Below are positions 7,100-16,603 of a DNA stretch of 45,645 nt, one piece after another (the stretch's first letter is position 1; every line of letters starts with the position of its first letter). The position numbers and the translations under genes were made by a program. The stretch is from positions 1 through 45,645 of IMG/VR virus record IMGVR_UViG_3300043536_000027. One strand, written 5' to 3'. The stretch is from a virus. A model generated the notes under the pieces. That model saw only the letters and a program-made list of their open reading frames with translations, searched no databases and was not told the DNA's origin.

Positions 7100-10000
7100 G
7101 GGGCGTCCTTCAGGTTGTCGTATTCGTCTCGCATCTTGTCGAACTCGTCCTTGAGTTTATCCCGTTCAGATACCCGGGTCTGCATCATCGCCTTGCGGAT
7201 TCCCTTGGCGATGGCAGGGAACGCCTTGACCTTCTCCTCGGGCTTCAAGTAGTTCTGGTAGATGTCCACGGCATCCTTGTAAGGCAACTTCCCGATTAGG
7301 GAATAGGTAGCCTCACCGATCCCATTCCCCCGCATCGCTTTGCGAGCGGCCGGGGACAGATCATCAAGGGCGTCCTCATTCACGTCTTCGCCATTATCCA
7401 TGCGTTTTTTGATGTCCCTAGTCTCTGCCTTCTGTTCGGCCAAGTCCTGGCCCTGGGGCAGCTTCACTTTCCCGTATCTGCGGAGAATTTCGTTCTGTCC
7501 TTCAGTCAATAGATGGGAAGACTTGGGCTTTTGGACAAATCCGGACTTTGCAGACTCCGCAACCGCCTGACCCCACGTCCCACCCTCTTTCAATACCTTT
7601 AATCCAGAGGTGGCGGTGATGGGAAGGAACTTGGAAGCCGCATTCTTAGCTTGGCTGTCGATAGTGTCACCGGCATAGTCCTTCCCCGTTCTGAATTCCT
7701 GTGCCTCGTGGTACAAAGGGGAAGCAGCAGAAGACAACTCGTCCGCGAACCCACCACCCTGCCCATGTGCCAGCAGCCCGTTCCAAGACAAATAGTCGTC
7801 GTATGCCTCTTTCACGTAGGAAGGGGTGTTTATTCGGTTGGCATTGGCATCACTGGAATCTCCCATGCGAGGGTAGATGAAGTCCTTGGCCCCGGCCTGG
7901 CCAGGAACGTCCTCCTTCTTCCTCCCATGGTAGAGCCAGTTCACAGTCCCAAGGGCGGTCGCCGTGGAAACCGTGATTGCCGCCTGACCGAGTGCCCACC
8001 CGAGTCGCTGAGTGAACTGGGCATGGGGAGCAAAATCACCTCTGGCCTGGGCCTCTTCAACTTCCTTGGCCAACTGGGCCTCTGTCGGTTTAGTCAAATG
8101 GAGTCCACGGGATATTTCCTTGGCCGTCATGGGTACAGCCTTAGCAAGGTCCACTGCCGCACCGTAGATGGCTCGCTTGGACCCCAACTTCCACCCTACA
8201 GACCGCAGGCCCAGCATCATGATCTGCTTGAATCTGGAGTTCCATGCCAGGTTTTCGTAGGTCAACTGCCCCATGGTGTTCTCAACCTGATCCCAATTAC
8301 GGGCCGCGTTGCGGGCGATGTCTGCCGCCTTGGCGTTGTCCGGGATGTATGGGCGTTCCTGCATATACATCGCATGAAAGATGCCCAACTTGGCAGCCGG
8401 GACGTAGTGCTCCATGATGGGCTTCATCGCAGCCTCGATGGCAGCAAAAGGCACGTCCTTGATCGTTTTGACCCCAAGATATGTCTTCATGGCCGACGAA
8501 ACATCGCGGTCTCGCAGCTTCCCCCAAGACTGGCGCATCTGGTCAATCGTGTTATTCACATACTCGGCAGACTGTTTGGTCCTACCTCCAGCCGCCAAGA
8601 AATACTCACGGAACTTTTCCCCGCCCAGTTCCTCGGGGATTGGTTTGTTGTTGTCCAGCATGTCCCGCAGGGCCGTCCCCTGTCGGTATACCTGGGCCTG
8701 AGCCAGAACCGGGGTCAGGCCAGTCGTGATGTTTTTGATCCCCTTGATGATGTTCCCATGTGCGATGTCCCGGAACCCGATACCAGCCATCGACGCGCCT
8801 ATCTCGTTAGAAATCACCAGGGCATGGAACGGGGACAGGCCAAGCTCCACCTGGTTCATCGTGTTGTTGAGGAACTTGGGCAATTCGTAGAACGGGTTAC
8901 CCTGGAACCCGGGCTGAAGGGCGTTGGTGATGATCCTTGCCACATCGGGATCGGCGTAGAAGTGTGTTCCACCATCCCCCTTGACAGGCTTTTTCTCCGA
9001 ACCGGTTAAGTCCTTCACCGCCTTGTCGGACAGATGGTAGAAGTTGCCCTTTCCCACATAGGCCCGAAGGACACGGGGGTCCAGTTCCACGTAACCGCCT
9101 ACCTTTGGCTTGTCCTCAAAGATAAGGCCCTCGTTCACCGCATCTTGGATGGCATCGTGGGCGAACACAAACTTTAATTTGTTCGCTGCATCAGCCAATA
9201 GGATACGGGCCGGGTTGTTCTCCTGAAACTCCAGTCCCAATTCACGGGCCAAGGCATGAGTCTTTGGGCCACGCCGGGTCATCATGTAACCCAGGTTCCC
9301 GTGCAGGCTTGCCACATGTTCAGAAATTCGTGTCTTTGCCGATTCCGGGTTTTTGTAGGCCATGTGGAGATAGTTCTGGATATAGCCTTCCTCTCCTCCA
9401 CGATTCTTGATCTCGGTCCACAGACCATCCGTGACGATTCCGATAGTTTCGGCGAACTTCCGAAGTTCGGGGTCCTTGATCCGAGCTAATTTATTGGGGT
9501 CCTCAACCGCGTCCGTGACCAAGTCCTGCATCTTTCGGCCAAGAGAGTCCAGACGAGACAGAGCCTTGTGGATTGAGTTTCCGATCTCCGAGATACCCAC
9601 TGCACGGCGGGCCTGATGCTCGCGCATGATGTCGTTCATCCGGAAGGTGTCCTTCGACACGGTGGACGGAGCGACCAACCCACGAATCCTTCTGTTCGCA
9701 TCCTCCAGCATCTTACCCGGGTGCTGGATGAAGTCTGGAGCATCCGCTTCATGCAGGACATTGGCAATCTCGGACGAAGCCTTCTTCCCAAACCCGTCAA
9801 ACTTGCTGTAGATTTTGAGCGCAGTTTCCTTGCTGGAAGACCCCATCTTGCCGATCTTGCCCCGCACGAAGTCTGCGATCTCACCAATGGTCGCATCTGG
9901 CTCAAGACCCAGTTTGGCCATCAACTTTTCGTAAGCCTGCTGGCCACCAAACAGGTCAGCCGTGGTCCGGATCATCTCCCTGCGGGCCTGCTTCTGAGCT

Positions 10001-12675
10001 GCCTTGATTTGCTCCTCTGTCGGGTCAACGTCGCCATTCAGGATGCCGTTGATCCGGTACATTTTGGTTCGGACCATCGGGTCCTTTTCGATAGCCTTGA
10101 CTAGTTCCTTCCGCTTGCTGGTGGTTTCCTGGTCAACCTTTGGCTTTGGCTTGGTGACGTTATCTGGTTCCTTGGCCAGTTCTTCCTTGATTCCTTTTGG
10201 GGCTTCATTGGCCGCGTGGATGGCCCGTTCAATCAGTTTACGAGTCGTTCCAGTGCTGGTTTCTACCTCGTAGACGCCAGGGGCAATCTCTCGCTTGACA
10301 GTCCCAACCTTCGCCTTACCCTGCTCCGTGTAGGCAACCTTCTGGTTGGCCTTGAACTTCCCACCGGGCTCTTTCTCTTCTCCTTCCAACGCTTGGGTCG
10401 CCTCTTTGGCCGGTTTGGGGAGAGCATCCTTAACCCGGGCCAGAACATCTTTGCGCTCGGCATCATCCAACGGGCGGTAGAGTGGTCCCTTGGGCAGTGG
10501 GACCTCGTCCTTGGCCGCCATCTTCGGTGGCTCGATGGTGATGCCTGCCGCCTTGACTTCTTCAGGGGTGATCCCAGTTTCCTTGAACAACCGCTTGGCA
10601 TCCCGACCACTGGCATCACCTTCCGCGATGTTCTTCAGCGCACCGATGGCACGGGCGGTCTGCGAGTCCTTGGCTTCAATCACTTTGACCGGGATGTCCT
10701 TGCCTGCTTCAATGGCCCCTGGGAGGCTGTGGTGTCCATCCACCACGACCAGCTTGCCATCCTCGTCCACCCAACCAAGATAGTCTCCGCTCTTCTTGGC
10801 CAAGGTGGGGTCGGGTTCCTTCGTATCTCGGAACTGGAGGCGGTCAGGGTCCAGGGTCATCTTCTCCGGGGGGACCATGTAGGTACCCCCTCTCTTTTTT
10901 AGGGAATCCAGGTCAATCAGTTCTTTCTCCGCTTGCTCGAAAATCTCAGGATGCGTCTCGCGCAGACGGGCATTCATCGCCTTACCGTCTGGTGTCTGAT
11001 CGGTAGATCCCCGATAGGGACCATAGCGACTGTGGGCCTCCACGTAAAGCTGTTCGGCCACGCCCTGGCGGCGGTTTTTCGGGTCCACCTCTACCTTGCG
11101 GACCTCGAAGCCATCCGGTTTCTTCGTCACCCACAGTTTGCCAATGTCGTTCCCCTTGGCATCCTTGGCAACCATCATCTCGTCGTCCGGTCCCATGAGC
11201 GAACCCTGGCGGACCCCCTTGTAGGAAGTCTGATCAACGATCTTGACCGGCGTCTTCGCTACTTTTTCTTCTTTTTGGGAGGTTTCTTCTTTCCGGGGAG
11301 TTTCTTCCCCTTGCTGGCCTTGTCCCATTCCTTCACGACCTTCGGGGAGATTTCCCCCCTCGCTTCCTTCACGTGGAACAGTCGTTGCTGGGCCTTGCTC
11401 TTGTAGGGCATCTTGCACCTCCTGCTTGGGCGTTTTCGCCGCGTCTACAACCTTGAGTGCATCCTTGACGTTCTCTGCTCCGGTAACGGCTTTCTTCCCT
11501 GTGAATGGGGTATTTGCCTTCTCTGCATAGGCTACAGCCTGCATCCGGGTGAACAGGTCATTGACCAGACTCTTATTCCCCTTGGCGTAGACATCGGCAA
11601 GCTTCGGTGCGATATCGGCATGGGCGTCTTCAGGAGACGCATATTCGCTGGCGATACGCTTCCCGCGCACCGCCAACTTGGCTTCGGGGATGAACCCGGC
11701 CAACTCGTAGCCGAGCATGGTCTTCACTGAATTCAGCAGGGATGAGCCGACTTCCTCTGGCCTCATATCCTTGTCCAGGATGTATTTGTCCACGGCCAGA
11801 TCGGCAGCACCGAAGCCTAGCCCCATCTTGGTCCCATTCGCAACCTTGGCCAATGCCATCTTAACCAGCGAGTCGTAAGCCTTCTCTCCGTTCCCACCGG
11901 AAAGGTGCATGAGTGTTGCCGCCGTAAGGGTGGAGACGCCTCCAGCCGCCAGGGCCTTCCCAAGCGGCTTGTTCTCATCCAAAGCCTGGGCCGTCTTGTC
12001 AATGCCGCCTTCAGCCGCAAAGTAGGGAAGAGCAGCGGGCCCAAGGGCGGTAGCCTTGAGGACACCACTGCCAATATCACCCAACGCGCTGGCTCCCTGT
12101 CCAAGCGGAGTGTCCTTGCTCACCCCCAGTTTGCTCTTGAGGATATCGTCTTCCTGCTGACGCCACTTGCGATTGTAGTTCACTACGTCTTCGCTCATCT
12201 CTTTGAGCGGGACGACCTTCTCAGCGGCAGTGGTTCCAAGCGCAAGGCCCGGGAACGAGTGAGACACCAGCCTCGCAAATTCAGGGTGGTCCTTCGACAC
12301 GCGGGCCATGATCTTCCCAGCGTTTCCCACCGTTTCTGCGGTCCCGTGAATGATCGACTGGGCCGCAGATACGGGGGCCCTGAGCAGATCCCTGGCGTCT
12401 CCCTCTTTGGCATAGGCACTGGCGGGAGGTTTGACTTCGGGTGCGCCAAGGTCAGCACCCTGATTCAGATCAAACGGGGTAGGTTTCTGCTTGGGTTGTG
12501 GCTTCGCCGGCTGGTTCTGCCGCATGATGTCCGGGACGACATGCTGTCCCCCCAGGCTAGGCTGAAACGGGTTACGAGGCTTAGGGGCAGGTGATTCGGC
12601 ATCGTCCACAAACTCAGGAACCCCCTTCGCACGGGGAGGCGCTTCAGCATCGTCTACAAACTGGGGGTTCGCCAT
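7096..12675 (-). CDS. Giant polyvalent-type ejection/internal virion protein (1859 aa)
   Basis: The largest gene, placed third after two smaller ejection-type genes in the same order as T7 gp14-gp15-gp16. The N-terminus has two copies of a PxFVDDAE motif (about residues 4-11 and 20-27), followed by a Pro/Ala-rich stretch. Residues about 490-575 look GNAT-like (VRKVEVDPKNRRQGVAEQLY). Residues about 600-710 look ParB-like (DYLGWVDEDGKLVVVDGHHS, then IPVKVIEAKD). Residues about 770-820 resemble a small beta-barrel (KFKANQKVAYTE, then GVYEVETSTG). The C-terminal about 900 residues are helical, with no fold I can name. Such fusions fit polyvalent proteins delivered with phage DNA. No transglycosylase domain is apparent, unlike T7 gp16. 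Confidence 0.8.
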   Translation of the reverse strand: MANPQFVDDAEAPPRAKGVPEFVDDAESPAPKPRNPFQPSLGGQHVVPDIMRQNQPAKPQPKQKPTPFDLNQGADLGAPEVKPPASAYAKEGDARDLLRAPVSAAQSIIHGTAETVGNAGKIMARVSKDHPEFARLVSHSFPGLALGTTAAEKVVPLKEMSEDVVNYNRKWRQQEDDILKSKLGVSKDTPLGQGASALGDIGSGVLKATALGPAALPYFAAEGGIDKTAQALDENKPLGKALAAGGVSTLTAATLMHLSGGNGEKAYDSLVKMALAKVANGTKMGLGFGAADLAVDKYILDKDMRPEEVGSSLLNSVKTMLGYELAGFIPEAKLAVRGKRIASEYASPEDAHADIAPKLADVYAKGNKSLVNDLFTRMQAVAYAEKANTPFTGKKAVTGAENVKDALKVVDAAKTPKQEVQDALQEQGPATTVPREGSEGGNLPEGREGMGQGQQGEETPRKEETSQKEEKVAKTPVKIVDQTSYKGVRQGSLMGPDDEMMVAKDAKGNDIGKLWVTKKPDGFEVRKVEVDPKNRRQGVAEQLYVEAHSRYGPYRGSTDQTPDGKAMNARLRETHPEIFEQAEKELIDLDSLKKRGGTYMVPPEKMTLDPDRLQFRDTKEPDPTLAKKSGDYLGWVDEDGKLVVVDGHHSLPGAIEAGKDIPVKVIEAKDSQTARAIGALKNIAEGDASGRDAKRLFKETGITPEEVKAAGITIEPPKMAAKDEVPLPKGPLYRPLDDAERKDVLARVKDALPKPAKEATQALEGEEKEPGGKFKANQKVAYTEQGKAKVGTVKREIAPGVYEVETSTGTTRKLIERAIHAANEAPKGIKEELAKEPDNVTKPKPKVDQETTSKRKELVKAIEKDPMVRTKMYRINGILNGDVDPTEEQIKAAQKQARREMIRTTADLFGGQQAYEKLMAKLGLEPDATIGEIADFVRGKIGKMGSSSKETALKIYSKFDGFGKKASSEIANVLHEADAPDFIQHPGKMLEDANRRIRGLVAPSTVSKDTFRMNDIMREHQARRAVGISEIGNSIHKALSRLDSLGRKMQDLVTDAVEDPNKLARIKDPELRKFAETIGIVTDGLWTEIKNRGGEEGYIQNYLHMAYKNPESAKTRISEHVASLHGNLGYMMTRRGPKTHALARELGLEFQENNPARILLADAANKLKFVFAHDAIQDAVNEGLIFEDKPKVGGYVELDPRVLRAYVGKGNFYHLSDKAVKDLTGSEKKPVKGDGGTHFYADPDVARIITNALQPGFQGNPFYELPKFLNNTMNQVELGLSPFHALVISNEIGASMAGIGFRDIAHGNIIKGIKNITTGLTPVLAQAQVYRQGTALRDMLDNNKPIPEELGGEKFREYFLAAGGRTKQSAEYVNNTIDQMRQSWGKLRDRDVSSAMKTYLGVKTIKDVPFAAIEAAMKPIMEHYVPAAKLGIFHAMYMQERPYIPDNAKAADIARNAARNWDQVENTMGQLTYENLAWNSRFKQIMMLGLRSVGWKLGSKRAIYGAAVDLAKAVPMTAKEISRGLHLTKPTEAQLAKEVEEAQARGDFAPHAQFTQRLGWALGQAAITVSTATALGTVNWLYHGRKKEDVPGQAGAKDFIYPRMGDSSDANANRINTPSYVKEAYDDYLSWNGLLAHGQGGGFADELSSAASPLYHEAQEFRTGKDYAGDTIDSQAKNAASKFLPITATSGLKVLKEGGTWGQAVAESAKSGFVQKPKSSHLLTEGQNEILRRYGKVKLPQGQDLAEQKAETRDIKKRMDNGEDVNEDALDDLSPAARKAMRGNGIGEATYSLIGKLPYKDAVDIYQNYLKPEEKVKAFPAIAKGIRKAMMQTRVSERDKLKDEFDKMRDEYDNLKDAP

Positions 12676-12678
12676 GGT

Positions 12679-14175
12679 CTACGCCTCGGGGCCCTTGCTG
12701 TGGTATTTCCCATCAGACCAGAGATAGTAATCCTTGCCATCCTTTTGGAGTTTGGCAGGTTGGCCGCTCTTGGGCTGGGGCTTCGATGCTGCTACTGGTT
12801 TGGCCGTGGGGGACTGGCCGGAACCGGGGCGGTTGGCCCCAACGTCCTGTGCGTTCTGAGCGTCAATAGTTGCCCTGACCTTGTCTGGCATCCGAAGGTA
12901 AAGAGCCGTGGCCGACTTTTTATCTGTCTTCATCGTAGAGTTGTAAATATCCAGCATCCGAGATGGGGTCATTTTGCGCTCGTCGTATCCCCCAGCCGGG
13001 TCCACATAGGGTTTCAGGATGCTATCGACTCTCTTTTCCGCCCTGGTGGACTCCATGTCGTCTTCTTTTAGTTTGTCGAGATCGGTCTTATCTCCATGCT
13101 CAATGAAACTAGCTTCGGCCTTGGTAGCCGCAGCGTCGTCCTCGCCCATGTGCCGATGCAGCATATAGACTCTCTGGGCCATGTCGGCCTTGGGGTCTCG
13201 CTGCGCTCTGAGGGTAGCCAACTGGACCCTGTTCTGCTCTTTCATCCTCTCAATTTCTATGGCCGAGTCCCGTTTCTTGGACATGAGATTTTCAGCGTTC
13301 TTAGTGTCGCTTCTCCATGCCTTCATCACGTCCGCCTGGGTAGCGATCCCCTGTTTGTATGCAGCCCAGATCAGTGGGGTTTCGATTATCATCTGCTGCC
13401 CATCCGGGAGGACAAGCGTATTGCCTTCTTTGCGTGCCCCTTGCCCAAAAGCATTCCCGAGACCTTCACCAGAGAACCATTTCTCCATCCCATCGATGGC
13501 CCTTTGCTTCTGATAGGATTCAGCCTTCCCCTTGTTGTAGTCGTTCAAGTCCTGCTGCAGCGCGTCAAACTTTGGCTTGTTGAGGCGGTAATAGGCTGCG
13601 TACAGGCGCTGCTTCCTAGCTGGGTCATCCCCTGCCAGCGCATCGACCTTGGCCAAATCCGCATCCACCTGTTTCTGGGCCTTCTCATACTTACCGTTCA
13701 GGTCCTTCAAAGCTGGGTCAGACGGTTCCCACCCCGCAGGGGGAGCGGTTGGTGCCGGACCGCTCTGCGGGATAGAAGATCCAGTATTCTGGGCGGCAGG
13801 AGCACCTCCCTGCCTTGCTGCCACAGCCTGCGCCAAACCTCCCTGAGTGGGTGTAGAAGCAGCCGAGGGGGATTGAGTGGACCCCTGTTGCGACGGAGTT
13901 GTCTGACCTTGTGCGGCCGCTGCCGGATTCTGTAGGTTCTGCCAATGCTGGTCAACCTGGTAGATCGGATGGATATTCGGGTCCCTGAGATTAGCAACAT
14001 TCCCGGCGTCCGTGATGTCCTGGACTGCCTTGGTGTCCTGCTGCTCGTTCCACAGTTGGTCCTGGCGATCTGTGACTCGCTTCTCTTTCTTGGCCTCGAT
14101 ATAGCCAGAGACACCACCAGTGATGGCCTCTCCGATCCCACCCAGCGCCGACGCCACATCGCCCATACCAGCCAT
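12679..14175 (-). CDS. Ejection/internal virion protein, gp15-like position (498 aa)
   Basis: ATG after AGGAGGGGATC. The N-terminus has a Gly/Ala segment (VASALGGIGEAITGGVSGYIEAKKEK) that could insert in membrane, then a Q/A/P-rich linker (about residues 85-145) and long helical regions with many charged residues. It lies between the 231-aa Q-rich protein and the giant protein, matching the three-gene ejection cassette of T7- and P22-like phages. The C-terminus ends with a small KDYYLWSDGKYHSKG motif. Function is inferred from context and composition. Confidence 0.65.
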   Translation of the reverse strand: MAGMGDVASALGGIGEAITGGVSGYIEAKKEKRVTDRQDQLWNEQQDTKAVQDITDAGNVANLRDPNIHPIYQVDQHWQNLQNPAAAAQGQTTPSQQGSTQSPSAASTPTQGGLAQAVAARQGGAPAAQNTGSSIPQSGPAPTAPPAGWEPSDPALKDLNGKYEKAQKQVDADLAKVDALAGDDPARKQRLYAAYYRLNKPKFDALQQDLNDYNKGKAESYQKQRAIDGMEKWFSGEGLGNAFGQGARKEGNTLVLPDGQQMIIETPLIWAAYKQGIATQADVMKAWRSDTKNAENLMSKKRDSAIEIERMKEQNRVQLATLRAQRDPKADMAQRVYMLHRHMGEDDAAATKAEASFIEHGDKTDLDKLKEDDMESTRAEKRVDSILKPYVDPAGGYDERKMTPSRMLDIYNSTMKTDKKSATALYLRMPDKVRATIDAQNAQDVGANRPGSGQSPTAKPVAASKPQPKSGQPAKLQKDGKDYYLWSDGKYHSKGPEA

Positions 14176-14184
14176 GATCCCCTC

Positions 14185-14880
14185 CTAGAACCAATCACCC
14201 GTGCCCGAAGCCGTAGTCGCAAGGTTCTGCTGCGTCTGATCTTCAAATGTACCAGTCTGCTGTTGCTTCGGTTGCTGACCAGTCTGCTGTTGCTCCGCTT
14301 GCTGTCTAGACACATACAGTTTAGCCAGATTACCGAGACCCTGTGCCGCTTGGCCATAGGCGCTAGTGGAAGTCTGCTTGTCCTGGTTTGACCACTGACC
14401 CTGAGCATTACCCATCTGGGTATTCGCACCCGTGGCGAGTTGCGCCCAACCGGGAGTTTGTTTGAGCGCCTGGGCCGTCTGCAGAGTGCCCTGGCGCTTC
14501 GCCACGGCATCCTGGAGGCTGATACCAGCCAACCCTTCGTCGGTGTTGAACGAGGTAGTCAGAGCCCGTGCGCCGGCCACCCCTTGTCCTGTCATCCCAG
14601 CATTACCCTGGATGTCCCGCTGGGTCTGTGCCGAGTTAGCCTTGAACCGATCTGTGGCAATCTGTGCTTCTGGGGTCAGATTCTTGGACTGGTATTCTCC
14701 CAGAAGGTTCTGCTCCGCAGCAGTAGCGGGGGCCTCCTGCTGTTTCACTTCCTGAGCAACCTGTTGGTTCCTTTGATATGCCTGTTCGGCAGCGGCACGC
14801 TCCCGCTTGGCAGCGTTCCCACTACTGATCCCGGAATAAATGCTGGCCCCAAGCCCGACTACGGCTATCGCTGCTGACAT
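14185..14880 (-). CDS. Ejection/internal virion protein, gp14-like (231 aa)
   Basis: ATG after AAGGGGGTG. A hydrophobic glycine-rich N-terminus (SAAIAVVGLGASIYSGISSG) is followed by an Ala/Gln-rich helical body (RERAAAEQAYQRNQQVAQEVKQQ) and a Gln/Thr-rich tail. T7 gp14 and similar ejection proteins share this layout: short, one N-terminal hydrophobic helix, Q/A-rich. It overlaps the cupin gene end by 16 bases. In related phages such proteins form the outer-membrane part of the ejection channel; that role here is an inference. Confidence 0.65.
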   Translation of the reverse strand: MSAAIAVVGLGASIYSGISSGNAAKRERAAAEQAYQRNQQVAQEVKQQEAPATAAEQNLLGEYQSKNLTPEAQIATDRFKANSAQTQRDIQGNAGMTGQGVAGARALTTSFNTDEGLAGISLQDAVAKRQGTLQTAQALKQTPGWAQLATGANTQMGNAQGQWSNQDKQTSTSAYGQAAQGLGNLAKLYVSRQQAEQQQTGQQPKQQQTGTFEDQTQQNLATTASGTGDWF

Positions 14881-15347
14881 GGCAGCACCCCCTTGAGTAG
14901 TTCCCCGGTTTCAAAATCCAATGTGCGCTGCGGCTCATCCTCGAACAACTCCCTTTCGATTTCCTTGAGGTCCGTCGAATGGGTGTGGTGGATTGTGCTG
15001 TAGAACGTGTCCTCATGCGCGAAGGCATACGGCTTCACCCCAGCCTTAGAAGTGAAACCATTAGGCCCGGTGAACCGTTGAAGCCCGTTCTCGGTCAGGA
15101 TCGAAATGTCACCCCAGTAGACCACCTGGAAGTCATCTTGCTTGTGGACCCGGCCGGTTAGGGCATACCCCTTCTTGAGCATGATTTCCCGGACGTATAG
15201 GCCATGAGCAAACTTGTGGACCACCGGGACTAGAACCTGTTCCCGCCCAAGGATCGCTTCCTCAAGGGTGTAGACAAACGAGCGCAGCAGATCAGGCGTA
15301 GCCTCGACTACGCCCCAGCCACTCGCGCCCATCTGATGGGTAATCAT
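14865..15347 (-). CDS. Cupin-like phage protein (160 aa)
   Basis: I chose the ATG at 15347 because TAGGAGACGAAGA precedes it and ATGA overlaps the previous stop. The pattern GLYVREIMLKKGYALTGRVHK, then GDISILTENGLQRFTGP, then KPYAFAHEDTFYSTIHHTHS matches a widespread phage cupin-fold family with histidines (about 66, 108 and 117-120 regions) able to bind a metal. Homologues are usually found among tail genes. The biochemical role is unknown. Confidence 0.75.
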   Translation of the reverse strand: MITHQMGASGWGVVEATPDLLRSFVYTLEEAILGREQVLVPVVHKFAHGLYVREIMLKKGYALTGRVHKQDDFQVVYWGDISILTENGLQRFTGPNGFTSKAGVKPYAFAHEDTFYSTIHHTHSTDLKEIERELFEDEPQRTLDFETGELLKGVLPCQQR

Positions 15348-15772
15348 TCTTCGTCTCCTACCGCATCCCAGTCGATGTAGAAATACCGCCACCATGCCAG
15401 ACCGATGATCTGGAGCCTTAGCCCATAACCCGATGTCCCATTGGGCAGGTGGAAGATGGAAGCCTGATTCGGGTCCTCAGCCAGGGTCACGTAGCCACGA
15501 GCAACTTCCGTTGCATCCACCAACGCCCGGATGAACAACTTCCCACCACCACCGAATCGGACGCCGTAGAACCGGCGCAGTACGGACGGATCCCCAATGA
15601 CCCCATTCGGCCCTGGATAGATCAGGTCAGTGTCTACAAACGGGAGCAACTGCCGATGCGGGTCCTCATTGAATGTTGCGTAGGCCAGAGTCGTCGTTGT
15701 GCTAGGCGGACTCATCCGCTGGAACGAGGTCCCAGCGGTCAAGTAGTCCGGATAGGCATCAACGAGCTTCAT
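15344..15772 (-). CDS. Hypothetical virion-region protein (142 aa)
   Basis: Soluble, beta-rich looking, with an aromatic C-terminus (GLAWWRYFYIDWDAVGDEE). It is coupled to the cupin gene by ATGA overlap and lies five bases after the stop of the repeat-containing protein. No ribosome binding site stronger than GAAAG is seen. The location suggests a tail or virion protein, but no family is recognised. Confidence 0.65.
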   Translation of the reverse strand: MKLVDAYPDYLTAGTSFQRMSPPSTTTTLAYATFNEDPHRQLLPFVDTDLIYPGPNGVIGDPSVLRRFYGVRFGGGGKLFIRALVDATEVARGYVTLAEDPNQASIFHLPNGTSGYGLRLQIIGLAWWRYFYIDWDAVGDEE

Positions 15773-15775
15773 GGG

Positions 15776-16603
15776 CTAGCTTTCGGTGAACTCGCAGGAG
15801 AAGGACATACTGGCAGCACCGGCCGATCCGTTAAATACGATCAGAGCAATCCCGGCCCCGGATGTCATTGCCACGCAGAGTCCGGTTCCGACCGCAGCCC
15901 CCGTAGCCTGGAATCGGGTTCCAACAGCCACATAACCAGACGCCCCTGCTGCGATCCACTGGGCCGGAGTAGTAGTCCCCATGGATGCGATTGAATAGGT
16001 CACGCCAGCACTCAGAGCCGTAGCCAGGACCAACGGCGTAACCGTTCCGGTTCCGGTCCCTGCTCCACTGGCTTGGAAGATCGAACCCACAACAGGATTG
16101 GCAAGCCCGCCTGTCGCGTAGGTGTTCCAAACGGTGTTCCCGAGAGACGCGATCATGTAGTAGTTCGTCCCCGTCATGGCCGATGCCGCAAGCGGGGCGA
16201 CAAGCCCAGGATCGATAGTGGGAGGCTGAACCTGGCCATTGTTCGTGAGATCAAGGATTGCAGCACCGAAGGCTCCGATTGCAGCCGGAGTCCAAATCAC
16301 GAAAGAGCCCAACACCACGCCAAGTGCCCCGGCCGTGGCCCCTGCAACCCGGATAGTCCCGCTGAAAGCAGGGTTGTTCGGATCACGGGGAGGGGCAGTT
16401 CCAGTAGTCCCGGAACCGACCGTGGTTTGCTGGTAGATGGCAATCGTCGTCAACTGGGCGGTCGTCATCATCCCAGGATTCCAGAGGAAAAGTCTCTGGA
16501 GCTGTAGTTTCTTGGAAGGTCCGGCCTCGATAATCCCCAGAACGTAATTGGCAGAAGCGGCCGCCACTGCGTTGTTGGAATACCGGTAGGTAGTCTTAGG
16601 CAT
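15776..16603 (-). CDS. Virion-associated protein with two G/T-rich repeat modules (275 aa)
   Basis: ATG after AAAGGAGGCGG. Residues about 1-140 are a beta-rich domain. Residues about 141-188 and 196-245 are two copies of a module with the pattern G-x-x-Y-x-I-x-S-x-G-x-T ... F-Q-A-S/T-G-A-G-T-G-T-G. The same module occurs in two other proteins of this operon (17678 and 22519 genes). Such repeats are found in virion proteins of environmental phages. Probably a decoration or tail-tip component; exact role unknown. Confidence 0.65.
   Translation of the reverse strand: MPKTTYRYSNNAVAAASANYVLGIIEAGPSKKLQLQRLFLWNPGMMTTAQLTTIAIYQQTTVGSGTTGTAPPRDPNNPAFSGTIRVAGATAGALGVVLGSFVIWTPAAIGAFGAAILDLTNNGQVQPPTIDPGLVAPLAASAMTGTNYYMIASLGNTVWNTYATGGLANPVVGSIFQASGAGTGTGTVTPLVLATALSAGVTYSIASMGTTTPAQWIAAGASGYVAVGTRFQATGAAVGTGLCVAMTSGAGIALIVFNGSAGAASMSFSCEFTES

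Noticed and set aside
7651-9009. 452-aa plus-strand frame
   Set aside because: Shadow of the giant minus-strand gene; composition is not protein-like and there is no ribosome binding site.
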